From the NCBI RefSeq assembly GCF_012848475.1, contig NZ_CP051666.1:643501-707500 (forward strand): a stretch of DNA of 64,000 bases, in the 5' to 3' direction. The notes under the pieces were generated by a model. The model did no database searches and had not been told where the DNA came from. It worked only from the letters and a program-made list of their open reading frames with translations. Shown here piece after piece: positions 45,293-53,231 of the stretch. Both the position numbers and the translations under genes were made by a program. Numbering within the stretch: position 1 is the stretch's first letter; every line of letters starts with the position of its first letter. This DNA comes from Marinobacterium sp. LSUCC0821 (lineage in GTDB: Bacteria; Pseudomonadota; Gammaproteobacteria; Pseudomonadales; Balneatricaceae).

Positions 45293-45571
45293 TTACTGGC
45301 CTAGGCCTTTAGAAAACTTATTAAGATTGACTAGCACTTCATTTAGAAGATCTGGAATGAGGGGTACATTCTCATTCACAACTGATTCATCACCAATTTT
45401 TGCAGCCTTCTCTACTTTCTCACTGACTGCGCGAAGCTTTTCAGCACCGAAAGTTGCAGAGGTACCTTTGAGTGAATGCGCCTCAACTGCTAGCACGGCC
45501 ATATCGCTCACTGCGAAAGAGTTCTTGATGCTCTCTAGTCGCTGCGCTGACTCAGCTTCAAGGAGGCATAA
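45293..45571 (-). pseudogene. Hpt (LuxU-like) phosphotransfer gene, 5' end removed by the island
   Basis: The reading frame carries a complete Hpt helix with the phospho-acceptor in VEAHSLKGTSATFGAEKL (His codon at 45476-45478) and a normal C-terminus, but is cut at its 5' end. The frame stays open through LLEAESAQRL and then meets a stop (TAG, 45572-45574) inside the inverted-repeat arm of the mobile element. Complete LuxU/Hpt proteins have some 20-35 further residues upstream. An internal GTG at 45509-45511 could start a 72-residue product, but that would lack the first helix of the four-helix bundle. Expected partner of the LuxO-like regulator downstream. Confidence 0.8.
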
Positions 45572-46114
45572 CTATTCATAACTAATTGAATTTTAATGGC
45601 TTTTGGATATGAAAACTTTAGATTCCCCTCTTAAGTAGACAATTAAAAGGCATTTGCACACTTTGATATCTTATTTTTGTCTACACCTTAGGGTCACATT
45701 AAGATCAAACAAAATACAATTCACTTGGGATTCTTCAGGTGTCTTTTTTAATCTTTAGGCTGCATTTTACGGTGTATCAAGTGAACTATTTTGTTGAATA
45801 AGTGTAGCGATCCTTAGATATCCCAAGGTGCCGCTAAGGAGGCTACTCACTGCCTTTTACGGCTTATGGCTAGGTGAGTGTGTCCCACACTTATTTTTGC
45901 CTCTAAGGCCCTCTTAGGAGCTCCTGCAAAGCCTGGCAAGGTGGGTGGCCGGGGGAACGGCTCTGTCTTAGGTAATTAGATATGGCTTCAGAAATTTGTG
46001 TCGATTTTTAGGATACTTTCTCGCGACAGAGACTATTCATCAAGCTGCCCTTAGGCGTACTGTATACCCCCCTGGGGTCCCCCTGATTTATATAGAAGCT
46101 ATCAGCAGCAGAAC
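45550..46114 (+). repeat. left arm of the 565-bp inverted repeat
   Basis: Non-coding on both strands. It contains seven CTTAG/CTAAG words (45687, 45813, 45834, 45903, 45913, 45967, 46050), several with CCTTAGG-like extension, far more than the roughly one expected by chance, so an iteron-like or protein-binding array is possible. A GC-richer core lies at 45928-45962. The arm runs to 13 bp from the end of the polymerase-like gene. Confidence 0.9.
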
Positions 46115-46127
46115 GCCATCAACACCC

Positions 46128-47399
46128 TTACCTTATAGATAACTTTGGTTCATAGCCTATGATAGACCTGAAAGACTCTAGGAGTACTTTTGAAGCTAGC
46201 TCGCAGTCTTCTAGTTTAACAATGATGCTGTCGTGTACAGGATATGCAGCGATATCATATTCATTAGCTAATCTAGCTATACAACTCAGCACAGCATCCG
46301 CTTCTCTTATTTGAAGCAATCCCCATGAAATATCTTGCCCCGTCGTTCCCGTGACAAACCCATATGATTTTTCAATCGTGGACCTGATTTTTTTAAAGGA
46401 ATAATCTTTAAGATTAATACCCTCTGACTCTAATAAGCTTGATCGTTGTTCTTGAGTCCAGGTTCTAGAAGTACCGCTAGATCCAATAAGAAGTGTAACC
46501 ATTGCCTTCACAACAGATCGTGGAATTTCCTCAAAACAATATGGGTCATCTAGGGTTAATGGATCAATAAAATCAGCAGTCGCGCTAGTGGCCCTTTTGA
46601 TAAAGCTAGATAGAACAAGATGGCTTGATTTAATGTCTATTTCACAAACAGGCTCATCATCAATTTTTAATTTAATTCGCTGAAGAGAATTAAGAATCTG
46701 ATAACTACCTCCAATAGCGTATAACCTTCCTCCTTCAAGCGGCTTGCTTACATCTTTAGAATAGTTATTGAATATGCGGTGTAAGCCGTAAAAGGGAACA
46801 CCAGTGATAGGGTGCTTCTTATAGAAATGATTTAAAAGTTCAATCCTACGCCAATTTGAAAGTATATCTTCTCTTTTAAGAATAACTACTAAAGGTACTT
46901 CCTTAGCCTGAGGTTTGACTCGGCCACGTCTTGTGGGTTTGGGATACTTAGCTCTAATTAATGGAAAGGTAATGTCTTGGGCCACAAAAGCACATGACCA
47001 CTCATTACCCTGGCTATGGCACCATGTCTCTATTTTACTTGTCACTTCATCTGTAAGTGCGAATGTTGTTGCTACTGACTCACCATTACGTCTTAGACCA
47101 TTTTTTCTAATAACAAGGTCTGCGAGCTCAACAGAATTTACCACTTTTAAAAAGATGTCATACCCAAACGGAGCATAACTAAATGCTGACTTACTCATTT
47201 GATGATATGCAGATGGAATACCGTGCAACTGCAAGTTAATCAACTCTGCCATCAATCTTCTGTAAGCTAATAATCTTTTCTTAATTGTATCTTTAGAGGG
47301 GGCCCTACTTTTGTTAAGTAATAAGTCTTCAGGCATTAAGCTCTCTATCAGTGACGATAGCTTTGAGTCTGTAACATCTATGTTGAATAGTAATTTCAT
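46128..47399 (-). CDS. family A-like polymerase palm protein of the palindromic element
   Basis: 423 aa, soluble. I see the ordered motifs of a single-subunit (Pol A/T7 RNAP-like) palm: RIFNNYS then GGRLYAIGG (about 207-231), motif A EIDIKSSHLVL with catalytic D255 and H260, a motif B-like helix RSVVKAMVTLLIGSSG (K298), and motif C YPVHDSIIV with catalytic D390. No 3'-5' exonuclease, primase or helicase part is present, and the N-terminal 200 residues show no recognised domain. Similar short proteins with GGRxY, D-x-S-x-H and HDS motifs occur as uncharacterised ORFs in bacteria and phages. Likely a DNA or RNA polymerase that replicates the element. The start lies 7 bp inside the loop, with no clear ribosome binding site. 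Confidence 0.7.
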   Translation of the reverse strand: MKLLFNIDVTDSKLSSLIESLMPEDLLLNKSRAPSKDTIKKRLLAYRRLMAELINLQLHGIPSAYHQMSKSAFSYAPFGYDIFLKVVNSVELADLVIRKNGLRRNGESVATTFALTDEVTSKIETWCHSQGNEWSCAFVAQDITFPLIRAKYPKPTRRGRVKPQAKEVPLVVILKREDILSNWRRIELLNHFYKKHPITGVPFYGLHRIFNNYSKDVSKPLEGGRLYAIGGSYQILNSLQRIKLKIDDEPVCEIDIKSSHLVLSSFIKRATSATADFIDPLTLDDPYCFEEIPRSVVKAMVTLLIGSSGTSRTWTQEQRSSLLESEGINLKDYSFKKIRSTIEKSYGFVTGTTGQDISWGLLQIREADAVLSCIARLANEYDIAAYPVHDSIIVKLEDCELASKVLLESFRSIIGYEPKLSIR

Positions 47400-47405
47400 G
47401 AGCTT

Positions 47406-47970
47406 GTTCTGCTGCTGATAGCTTCTATATAAATCAGGGGGACCCCAGGGGGGTATACAGTACGCCTAAGGGCAGCTTGATGAATAGTCTCTGTCGCGAG
47501 AAAGTATCCTAAAAATCGACACAAATTTCTGAAGCCATATCTAATTACCTAAGACAGAGCCGTTCCCCCGGCCACCCACCTTGCCAGGCTTTGCAGGAGC
47601 TCCTAAGAGGGCCTTAGAGGCAAAAATAAGTGTGGGACACACTCACCTAGCCATAAGCCGTAAAAGGCAGTGAGTAGCCTCCTTAGCGGCACCTTGGGAT
47701 ATCTAAGGATCGCTACACTTATTCAACAAAATAGTTCACTTGATACACCGTAAAATGCAGCCTAAAGATTAAAAAAGACACCTGAAGAATCCCAAGTGAA
47801 TTGTATTTTGTTTGATCTTAATGTGACCCTAAGGTGTAGACAAAAATAAGATATCAAAGTGTGCAAATGCCTTTTAATTGTCTACTTAAGAGGGGAATCT
47901 AAAGTTTTCATATCCAAAAGCCATTAAAATTCAATTAGTTATGAATAGTTATGCCTCCTTGAAGCTGAGT
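47406..47970 (-). repeat. right arm of the 565-bp inverted repeat
   Basis: Reverse complement of the left arm over its full length. It supplies the upstream region (and so presumably the promoter) of the polymerase-like gene. Because the left arm is identical, the gene would have the same upstream sequence if the loop were inverted. The outer end (CTCCTTGAAGCTGAG) is also the point where the left arm meets the Hpt reading frame. Confidence 0.9.
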
Positions 47971-48098
47971 TGGCTCAAGCGATCAAGACTGCTATTTCTT
48001 TATAAATCAATAGCTTGATCATTAATTCAATGTCCAAAGGTAATCAAAATGTCTGAAATAATTGCTTGTTAGATACAGCTAAAAACTGTGTCTACTGC

Positions 48099-48107
48099 TG
48101 CTATAAT
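48099..48107 (+). promoter_or_regulatory. extended -10 promoter before the kinase-like gene
   Basis: TGC-TATAAT, an extended -10 with perfect hexamer and no recognisable -35. A start near 48114 would give a leader of 15-27 nt before the ATG at 48129 or GTG at 48141. An imperfect stem AGATACAG/CTGTGTCT (48071-48092) lies just upstream. Confidence 0.4.
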
Positions 48108-48128
48108 TACTGCTTTAAATAACTTTGA

Positions 48129-48725
48129 ATGAGACTTAACGTGACAACACTAGTAGCAATAGTCGGGGCATCAGGATCAGGTAAAAGCACTATCGCTACC
48201 CACCTCAAAGAACTATTAATTGATGCAGGATTGAATGTGTCTCTTTTTAGCCAGGATGCATTCTACAACCCTATTGGACACCCCCTGACAAACTATGACG
48301 AACCAAAGTCACTAGAGTTAGACTACCTTGCTTCTATTCTGCTCGAGCTTAAAAGTGGTCGAGCTGTGAAAATCCCTACTTATGACTTTGTAACACATAG
48401 AAGACAGAAACAAACCGAGCTTATAGAAGCTAGTGATTTCGTGATAGTGGAAGGGTTATTCCTTATCAGTAACGAGTCACTTCGCTCGGCGTTTGATAAA
48501 ACAATTTACCTAGACGTTCCTCAATCTGAGTGTTTTGAAAGAAGATTGAGAAGAGATCAAAACGAAAGAGGTCGTCATCCTGAGGATATCAAAAGGCAAT
48601 ATGATGAACAGGTGTTGCCGGGGTTTAACAACTATATTTTACCCTTTATCAAAGAGGCCTCCATCACTATCAAACCTCAAAGTCCTTCAATGATGGCTGA
48701 AGAAATCTATCAAAATATTATTTAA
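48129..48725 (+). CDS. uridine kinase-like P-loop kinase, island cargo
   Basis: 198 aa. Walker A GASGSGKS (13-20), then DAFYNPIGHPLTNYDEP, the DxDxP-type region, IPTYDFVTHRR, the Walker B-like VIVEGLFLI, and the lid RRLRRDQNERGR. This is the fold and motif order of uridine/cytidine kinase (Udk, phosphoribulokinase family), somewhat shorter than Udk. Located between the two symmetric cassettes and AT-rich like them. The GTG at 48141 (MTTLVAIVG) is an alternative start closer to the P-loop. Its role in the island is unknown; nucleotide supply or phage-defence chemistry are guesses. Confidence 0.75.
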   Translation: MRLNVTTLVAIVGASGSGKSTIATHLKELLIDAGLNVSLFSQDAFYNPIGHPLTNYDEPKSLELDYLASILLELKSGRAVKIPTYDFVTHRRQKQTELIEASDFVIVEGLFLISNESLRSAFDKTIYLDVPQSECFERRLRRDQNERGRHPEDIKRQYDEQVLPGFNNYILPFIKEASITIKPQSPSMMAEEIYQNII

Positions 48726-48836
48726 AAATTTACAAGATTTAAGGTGTGATGACATTACTGAAGACAATCTTGAATGGTTGATGTCTAGTTCAATTGATGC
48801 AAGACTCTAGTAGTGGGCATTTGGGTCGCTCAAGAC

Positions 48837-48952
48837 TCACCATCAATGACTCCAACAACCCTAAACAACCAGGAATATCTTGGGGTTTCCTGAAGTTCTC
48901 ATCAATGGAGACAGTTATGGCTACAAAAAGACATCCGCGTTACACGTTTAAG
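48837..48952 (+). repeat. left 116-bp arm of the recombinase cassette
   Basis: Contains an inverted duplicate of the upstream region and first 48 coding bases of the recombinase (ATGGAGACAG ... CACGTTTAAG) facing right, so a start codon points into the loop from this side too. The overlapping TAA at 48948-48950 is the stop of the recombinase on the minus strand. Confidence 0.9.
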
Positions 48953-50117
48953 TCTGAGTATCTATTCTTTTCATGAATTCATGTAAAACCTCTAAGCTGT
49001 ATCCATCTCCGTATCCTGCCCCTACACTTCTTTTACTCCATCCACCCATTTGATCTATAGCTTCTGTAGGAACTTTCTGATCTCTTAGCCTATCTCTGAA
49101 TCCATGCCTAAGCCCATGGACAGTAGCATCTTTTGAAATATTAGCTTTAAACCATACTGAAAAATTACCACTTGCAGTCTCAGCGCGAACTTGTGTGTCG
49201 TTAGAGTATCTAGGAAAGCAATGCTTTGATGTGTTTTCTGAAGCAAGTATCCTTCTCGCCGCCCAAAGAGAGATCCCGACCAAGGGGACTAATCTTTTAC
49301 TGGATGTAGTTTTAAGTCTTCTATGAGGATGCTCCTGAATACATACATGAGGTATTGGGTGATCCAGACATATATCTGATTTCAGAAGACCAACCGCTTC
49401 ACCTAACCTCATTCCACTGTCGCTAATCAACGCTAACAAGTGACGAATATCATCATCAGCTTTAACGCACTTTTGTTGTATCAGTTCTAATTTATCACCT
49501 TTGATTGAACATCTTTTATCTGAATCAGTTTTAGGGGGCAGGTATACACCAAGAAGCGGGTTTCTAATCTCAATACCATATTCACTAATAATGAAATTAA
49601 GGACCGACCGAACACCTGAATAGTAACGATGTACAGAGCTCATCTTTAATCCTTTTTTTACAAGCCAGTCTCTGTAATTAGCTGCATCCTTTGTTGAAAT
49701 ATCAGTTAAAGCCTTTTTCTTAGTGGCTTTAACAAAGTATTCAATTGATCTTGTAGTCTGAATGTGGAAGTTTCTACCCCTGTTATTGCCCTTTAATTTT
49801 AGATACAGCTCAAGCGCTTCGTTGAGCGTTGGAAGTTTATTCTGTTTGATACCTTTGGTGCTATTAGCTAAGAACTGGGCTAGCGGTACATCATTTTCAT
49901 TAAGTCTCAACTCAAACCAATACTGGTCAAGCCTAGAAGATAGAACCTTAGAAGCTAGGGCTGCTTGTTCTCTGATTTTTGTTTTAAGACTTTCTACAAG
50001 CCTATCTGAACAATAATGATGTCTTAGGTCTTTAGGCACGCTTCTTGAAAAGTAATAAACGCCATTCTTCTTAAACGTGTAACGCGGATGTCTTTTTGTA
50101 GCCATAACTGTCTCCAT
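48948..50117 (-). CDS. tyrosine recombinase/integrase with DUF6538-type N-terminus
   Basis: 389 aa. The N-terminus RYTFKKNGVYYFSRSVPKDL is typical of DUF6538 integrases, followed by a SAM-like core-binding domain (about 95-190) and the catalytic domain (about 205-385). Catalytic set: R237 (GMRLGE), K269, H334 and R337 (HGLRHGF), W360 (GGWS) and Y369 (GAGYGDGY). It should catalyse site-specific recombination of the island or inversion of its own cassette. The start can be M1 or M5 (50105). Both ends of the gene lie in the inverted repeats. Confidence 0.9.
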   Translation of the reverse strand: METVMATKRHPRYTFKKNGVYYFSRSVPKDLRHHYCSDRLVESLKTKIREQAALASKVLSSRLDQYWFELRLNENDVPLAQFLANSTKGIKQNKLPTLNEALELYLKLKGNNRGRNFHIQTTRSIEYFVKATKKKALTDISTKDAANYRDWLVKKGLKMSSVHRYYSGVRSVLNFIISEYGIEIRNPLLGVYLPPKTDSDKRCSIKGDKLELIQQKCVKADDDIRHLLALISDSGMRLGEAVGLLKSDICLDHPIPHVCIQEHPHRRLKTTSSKRLVPLVGISLWAARRILASENTSKHCFPRYSNDTQVRAETASGNFSVWFKANISKDATVHGLRHGFRDRLRDQKVPTEAIDQMGGWSKRSVGAGYGDGYSLEVLHEFMKRIDTQT

Positions 50118-50185
50118 TGATGAGAACTTCAGGAAACCCCAAGATATTCCTGGTTGTTTAGGGTTGTTGGAGTCATTGATGGTGA
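50070..50185 (-). repeat. right 116-bp arm of the recombinase cassette
   Basis: Reverse complement of the left arm. It holds the recombinase start codon, its upstream region and, at the outer end, bases that are in frame with the truncated plus-strand ORF downstream (its VVGVIDG codons). Confidence 0.9.
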
Positions 50186-50396
50186 TTTAAAACTATTTGG
50201 ATCCAAGCTAGAGTCTGATGAAACTCAAGCACCAATCGAGGATCTGCCACTTTGTCAGGGTGTTATTGCACCATCTAAACTGAAGCCTAACTATCAGTTT
50301 GATGAGATCGAAGAGCAGTTATGGGGCTTTGAACTAGCAAATGAGAAACAGGGCTTCTTCGCCAGTCTCTTTAAAACCATTAAAGCGGCTTTCTAA
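50124..50396 (+). pseudogene. 3' remnant of an unknown gene truncated by the island
   Basis: The frame is open from 50124 to the stop at 50396 (about 90 codons; a TTG at 50154 is the only start-like codon). It reads GVIDGDLKLFGSKLESDETQ at the front and ends GFFASLFKTIKAAF. The first 20 codons lie in the repeat arm and the rest has host-like codon use, followed by a good terminator, so this looks like the tail of a host gene whose 5' part was lost or displaced. Family not recognised. Confidence 0.55.
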
Positions 50397-50408
50397 AAAG
50401 GGGTAAAA

Positions 50409-50437
50409 AAGGAGAGCCTCGGCTCTCCTTTCTATTT
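50409..50437 (+). terminator. intrinsic terminator
   Basis: 10-bp stem AAGGAGAGCC/GGCTCTCCTT with a TC loop and T-rich tail, 12 bp after the truncated gene's stop and just before the convergent ugd gene. Confidence 0.88.
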
Positions 50438-50448
50438 TTATATTCAAG

Positions 50449-51621
50449 TTAGCTGTCGCTATTGAAGATGTCTCGGGTAAATACCTTATCAATAACATCC
50501 TCTAGCTCTTCATCCATACGGTTGCAGACAATAACATCAGCGTCTGATTTAAACGCCTCTAGATCAGCATAGACCTTAGAGTGGAAGAAGCTCTCTTCAT
50601 CTAGCACAGGTTCGTAGACGATAACTTGAATCCCTTTGGCTTTAATACGCTTCATCACACCCTGAATAGCAGATGCACGGAAGTTATCTGAGCCTGATTT
50701 CATCACCAAACGATACAAGCCTACCGTTTTTGGATTGCGTTTAATGATTGAATCAGCGATGAAATCCTTACGGGTGGTGTTTGACTGAACAATCGCGCCA
50801 ATCAGGTTACTTGGCACGTCGTTGTAGTTAGCCAGCAGCTGTTTGGTATCTTTTGGTAGGCAGTAGCCGCCGTAACCAAAGCTTGGGTTGTTATAATGAG
50901 TACCGATACGCGGATCCAGCCCAACCCCTTCAATGATCTGACGAGTATCAAGATCGTGAGAGAGCGCGTAGGTATCTAACTCATTGAAATAGGCTACACG
51001 CATCGCAAGATAGGTATTTGCAAATAGCTTAATCGCTTCAGCTTCCGTACTGCCGGTAAAGAGTTTCGGAATATCCTGTTTGATTGCACCTTCAGCAAGC
51101 ATAGCTGCAAACTTCTCTGCACGCTCAGAACGCTCGCCAACAACAATACGTGACGGGTGAAGGTTGTCGAACAACGCCTTGCCTTCACGCAAAAACTCTG
51201 GGGAGAAGATGATGTTGTTTGAATCAAACTCTTCTCGCAGATTGCGTGTATAACCTACAGGAATGGTTGATTTAATAACGATCGTCGCTTCTGGGTTAAT
51301 CCGAATAACATCGCTAATTACAGATTCAACAGAGCGAGTATTAAAGAAGTTGGATACAGGGTCGTAATCGGTGGGTGTTGCGACGATCACATATTCGGCA
51401 TCACGATACGCAGCTTCAGGCGAAGTTGTTGCAGTAAGGTTGAGCTCTTTTTCTGCTAGGTAGAGTTCTAGCTCATGATCTTCGATAGGCGCCTTACGAT
51501 TGTTAACGAGATCTACACGGCTAGCGTCGAGATCGATAGCGACTACTTGATGGTGCTGTGCTAACAACACAGCGTTCGACATACCTACGTAGCCAAGTCC
51601 TGCGACTGCAATTTTAGTCAT
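50449..51621 (-). CDS. ugd: UDP-glucose 6-dehydrogenase
   Basis: 390 aa, the short enterobacterial type. NAD-binding [13 protein letters not shown] (9-21), central [10 protein letters not shown], lysine region [14 protein letters not shown] and catalytic C254 in [11 protein letters not shown]. Oxidises UDP-glucose twice to UDP-glucuronate for capsule, exopolysaccharide or LPS sugars. Downstream of the AlgA/ManC gene (56 bp gap), so a nucleotide-sugar pair. Confidence 0.95.
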   Translation of the reverse strand: MTKIAVAGLGYVGMSNAVLLAQHHQVVAIDLDASRVDLVNNRKAPIEDHELELYLAEKELNLTATTSPEAAYRDAEYVIVATPTDYDPVSNFFNTRSVESVISDVIRINPEATIVIKSTIPVGYTRNLREEFDSNNIIFSPEFLREGKALFDNLHPSRIVVGERSERAEKFAAMLAEGAIKQDIPKLFTGSTEAEAIKLFANTYLAMRVAYFNELDTYALSHDLDTRQIIEGVGLDPRIGTHYNNPSFGYGGYCLPKDTKQLLANYNDVPSNLIGAIVQSNTTRKDFIADSIIKRNPKTVGLYRLVMKSGSDNFRASAIQGVMKRIKAKGIQVIVYEPVLDEESFFHSKVYADLEAFKSDADVIVCNRMDEELEDVIDKVFTRDIFNSDS

Positions 51622-51676
51622 AGTAATACCGGTCTATAAAAACCGGCATACTATACAACAAACTGTGACAAATGCG

Positions 51677-53074
51677 TTAAGAGCGGCCGTAGAGGTCCTC
51701 AAAACGGACGATATCATCTTCACCTAGGTAGGAACCTGATTGAACTTCAATTAGCTCTAGAGCTATTTTGCCTGGATTCTCTAGGTAGTGTTTACAACCC
51801 ACTGGCAGATATACCGACTCATTTTCAGTGAGCATCAGCACTTCATCATCACGACCCACTTTCGCTGTGCCAGATACAACAATCCAATGCTCAGCACGGT
51901 GGTGGTGCATCTGAACAGAGAGTTTAGCGCCTGGCTTCACGGTGATGCGTTTAACCTGGTAACGTTCGCCATTATCGATCGAGTCATATTTACCCCAAGG
52001 GCGGTAGACCTCACGATGCAGCTGGTACTCTGAACGCCCTTCAGCCTTAAGGCGCTCAACTATCTTCTTAACATCCTGTACCTGATCCTTAGCGGCTACC
52101 AGTACAGCATCTTTAGTCTCAACGACTACAATATCTTTAACGCCTACAGTAGCGACCAGCTTGCTGGTTGAGTGCACATAAGAGTCATGGGTGTTGTGAA
52201 GCATAGTATCGCCACGAACCGCGTTACCGTTTGAATCTTTATCAGTCACCTCCCAAAGTGATGACCAAGCACCCACATCGTTCCAACCAGCATCCAGTGG
52301 TACCACTACAGCAGAATCTGTCTTCTCCATCACCGCGTAGTCAATCGACTCATCTGGGCATTTAAGGAAGGCGGCTTCATAGATACGAACAAAGTCCATG
52401 TCCGGAGTAAGCGTCTCAAGCGATGCTGTACAAGCATCTAAAATATCTGGGCGGAATTTAGCCAGCTCTTCGATATAGCGAGAGGCTTTGAACAGAAACA
52501 TACCGCTGTTCCAGTAGTACTCACCAGAATCCACATAAGTCTGAGCTGTCTCTAAGTTTGGCTTTTCAACAAACTCAGCAACTGCAAAGCCATCGCCCTG
52601 CTCTGCACCACGACGAATGTAACCGTAACCTGTCTCAGGACCTGTTGCGACAATGCCGAAGGTCACTAGGGAGCCAGCCTCCGCAAGAGATTTGGCTTTA
52701 TTGATTTGAGCTTGGAACCCCTGTGGGTTAGCAATAACGTGATCTGCTGCAAGTACCAGTAGAAGCGGATCTTGGTCTGAGCTGATAGCCTGTAAAGCAG
52801 CAAGAGCAATCGCAGGGGCAGTATTACGGCCTACCGGCTCAAGCAGGATATTTGCTTTCGTGTTTAGGGCGCGCATCTGCTCGGCAACGATAAAGCGGTG
52901 CTCTTCGTTACAGATGATCATTGGCGACTCACCTGACAGTGACGCTACTCGATTGTAGGTCTCTTGCAGCATGGTATTTTTGCCAGCCAATGGCAGAAAC
53001 TGTTTTGGGTATAGAGAGCGAGATAGCGGCCAAAGACGTGAACCAGAGCCACCGGCCATAATAACGATTTTCAT
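51677..53074 (-). CDS. algA: mannose-1-phosphate guanylyltransferase/mannose-6-phosphate isomerase
   Basis: 465 aa bifunctional enzyme, ATG at 53074 preferred over the GTG at 53080. The N-terminal nucleotidyltransferase has [14 protein letters not shown] and YPKQFLPL plus FVEKP. The C-terminal cupin isomerase has [10 protein letters not shown] and [15 protein letters not shown]. Makes GDP-mannose for exopolysaccharide or alginate-like polymers. Close to ugd, suggesting a polysaccharide precursor unit although no glycosyltransferases are in the window. Confidence 0.93.
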   Translation of the reverse strand: MKIVIMAGGSGSRLWPLSRSLYPKQFLPLAGKNTMLQETYNRVASLSGESPMIICNEEHRFIVAEQMRALNTKANILLEPVGRNTAPAIALAALQAISSDQDPLLLVLAADHVIANPQGFQAQINKAKSLAEAGSLVTFGIVATGPETGYGYIRRGAEQGDGFAVAEFVEKPNLETAQTYVDSGEYYWNSGMFLFKASRYIEELAKFRPDILDACTASLETLTPDMDFVRIYEAAFLKCPDESIDYAVMEKTDSAVVVPLDAGWNDVGAWSSLWEVTDKDSNGNAVRGDTMLHNTHDSYVHSTSKLVATVGVKDIVVVETKDAVLVAAKDQVQDVKKIVERLKAEGRSEYQLHREVYRPWGKYDSIDNGERYQVKRITVKPGAKLSVQMHHHRAEHWIVVSGTAKVGRDDEVLMLTENESVYLPVGCKHYLENPGKIALELIEVQSGSYLGEDDIVRFEDLYGRS

Positions 53075-53231
53075 AAACACTTTTATCCAAGCTTCAGATT
53101 AACAACTGTGCTGCAGTGCAAACTGTAACACTATTTATATGGAGTTCGTAGCAAGATGCATGCCAAAAACAATTCACCAAACCGTAAAGGAGAATGTGTA
53201 TCATAAGCAGCAGAGTTAATGAGGCTTTACG

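Larger units (their letters stand above)
45550..47970. mobile_element. palindromic element: 565-bp inverted repeats around a polymerase-like gene
   Basis: Two inverted arms, 45550-46114 and 47406-47970, pair without gaps (coordinates sum to 93520 throughout), and every segment I compared is identical. They enclose a 1291-bp loop almost filled by one minus-strand gene. The DNA is AT-richer than the flanks, it interrupts a phosphotransfer gene, and no transposase, recombinase or terminal TG/CA dinucleotides of known insertion-sequence families are seen in it. I do not know a described element with this layout. Boundaries are the limits of the repeat; the true ends could be up to about 20 bp inside them. 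Confidence 0.85.
48837..50185. mobile_element. recombinase cassette bounded by perfect 116-bp inverted repeats
   Basis: Arms 48837-48952 and 50070-50185 are exact reverse complements without gaps (coordinates sum to 99022). The loop 48953-50069 is the body of a tyrosine recombinase gene. The right arm contains its start codon and first 16 codons; the left arm carries the same 48 bases inverted and also supplies the stop codon. Either orientation of the loop therefore encodes the same protein. It adjoins a 5'-truncated host ORF on its right. Confidence 0.85.

Noticed and set aside
45550-47970. Ordinary insertion sequence
   Set aside because: Long terminal repeats and a DNA-polymerase-like gene with no DDE, HUH or serine/tyrosine transposase motifs do not fit a known insertion-sequence family.
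48726-48836. Open tail reading TEDNLEWLMSSSIDARL in another frame after the kinase
   Set aside because: No start codon and too short; possibly the remnant of a gene, but not supported enough to annotate.
48794-48976. Short plus-strand frame at the left end of the recombinase cassette
   Set aside because: It is the inverted copy of the recombinase start region running into the loop, not a separate gene.
45550-50185. CRISPR array, retron or toxin-antitoxin pair in the island
   Set aside because: No short direct repeats with spacers, no reverse transcriptase motif (YxDD) and no toxin or antitoxin reading frame were found.
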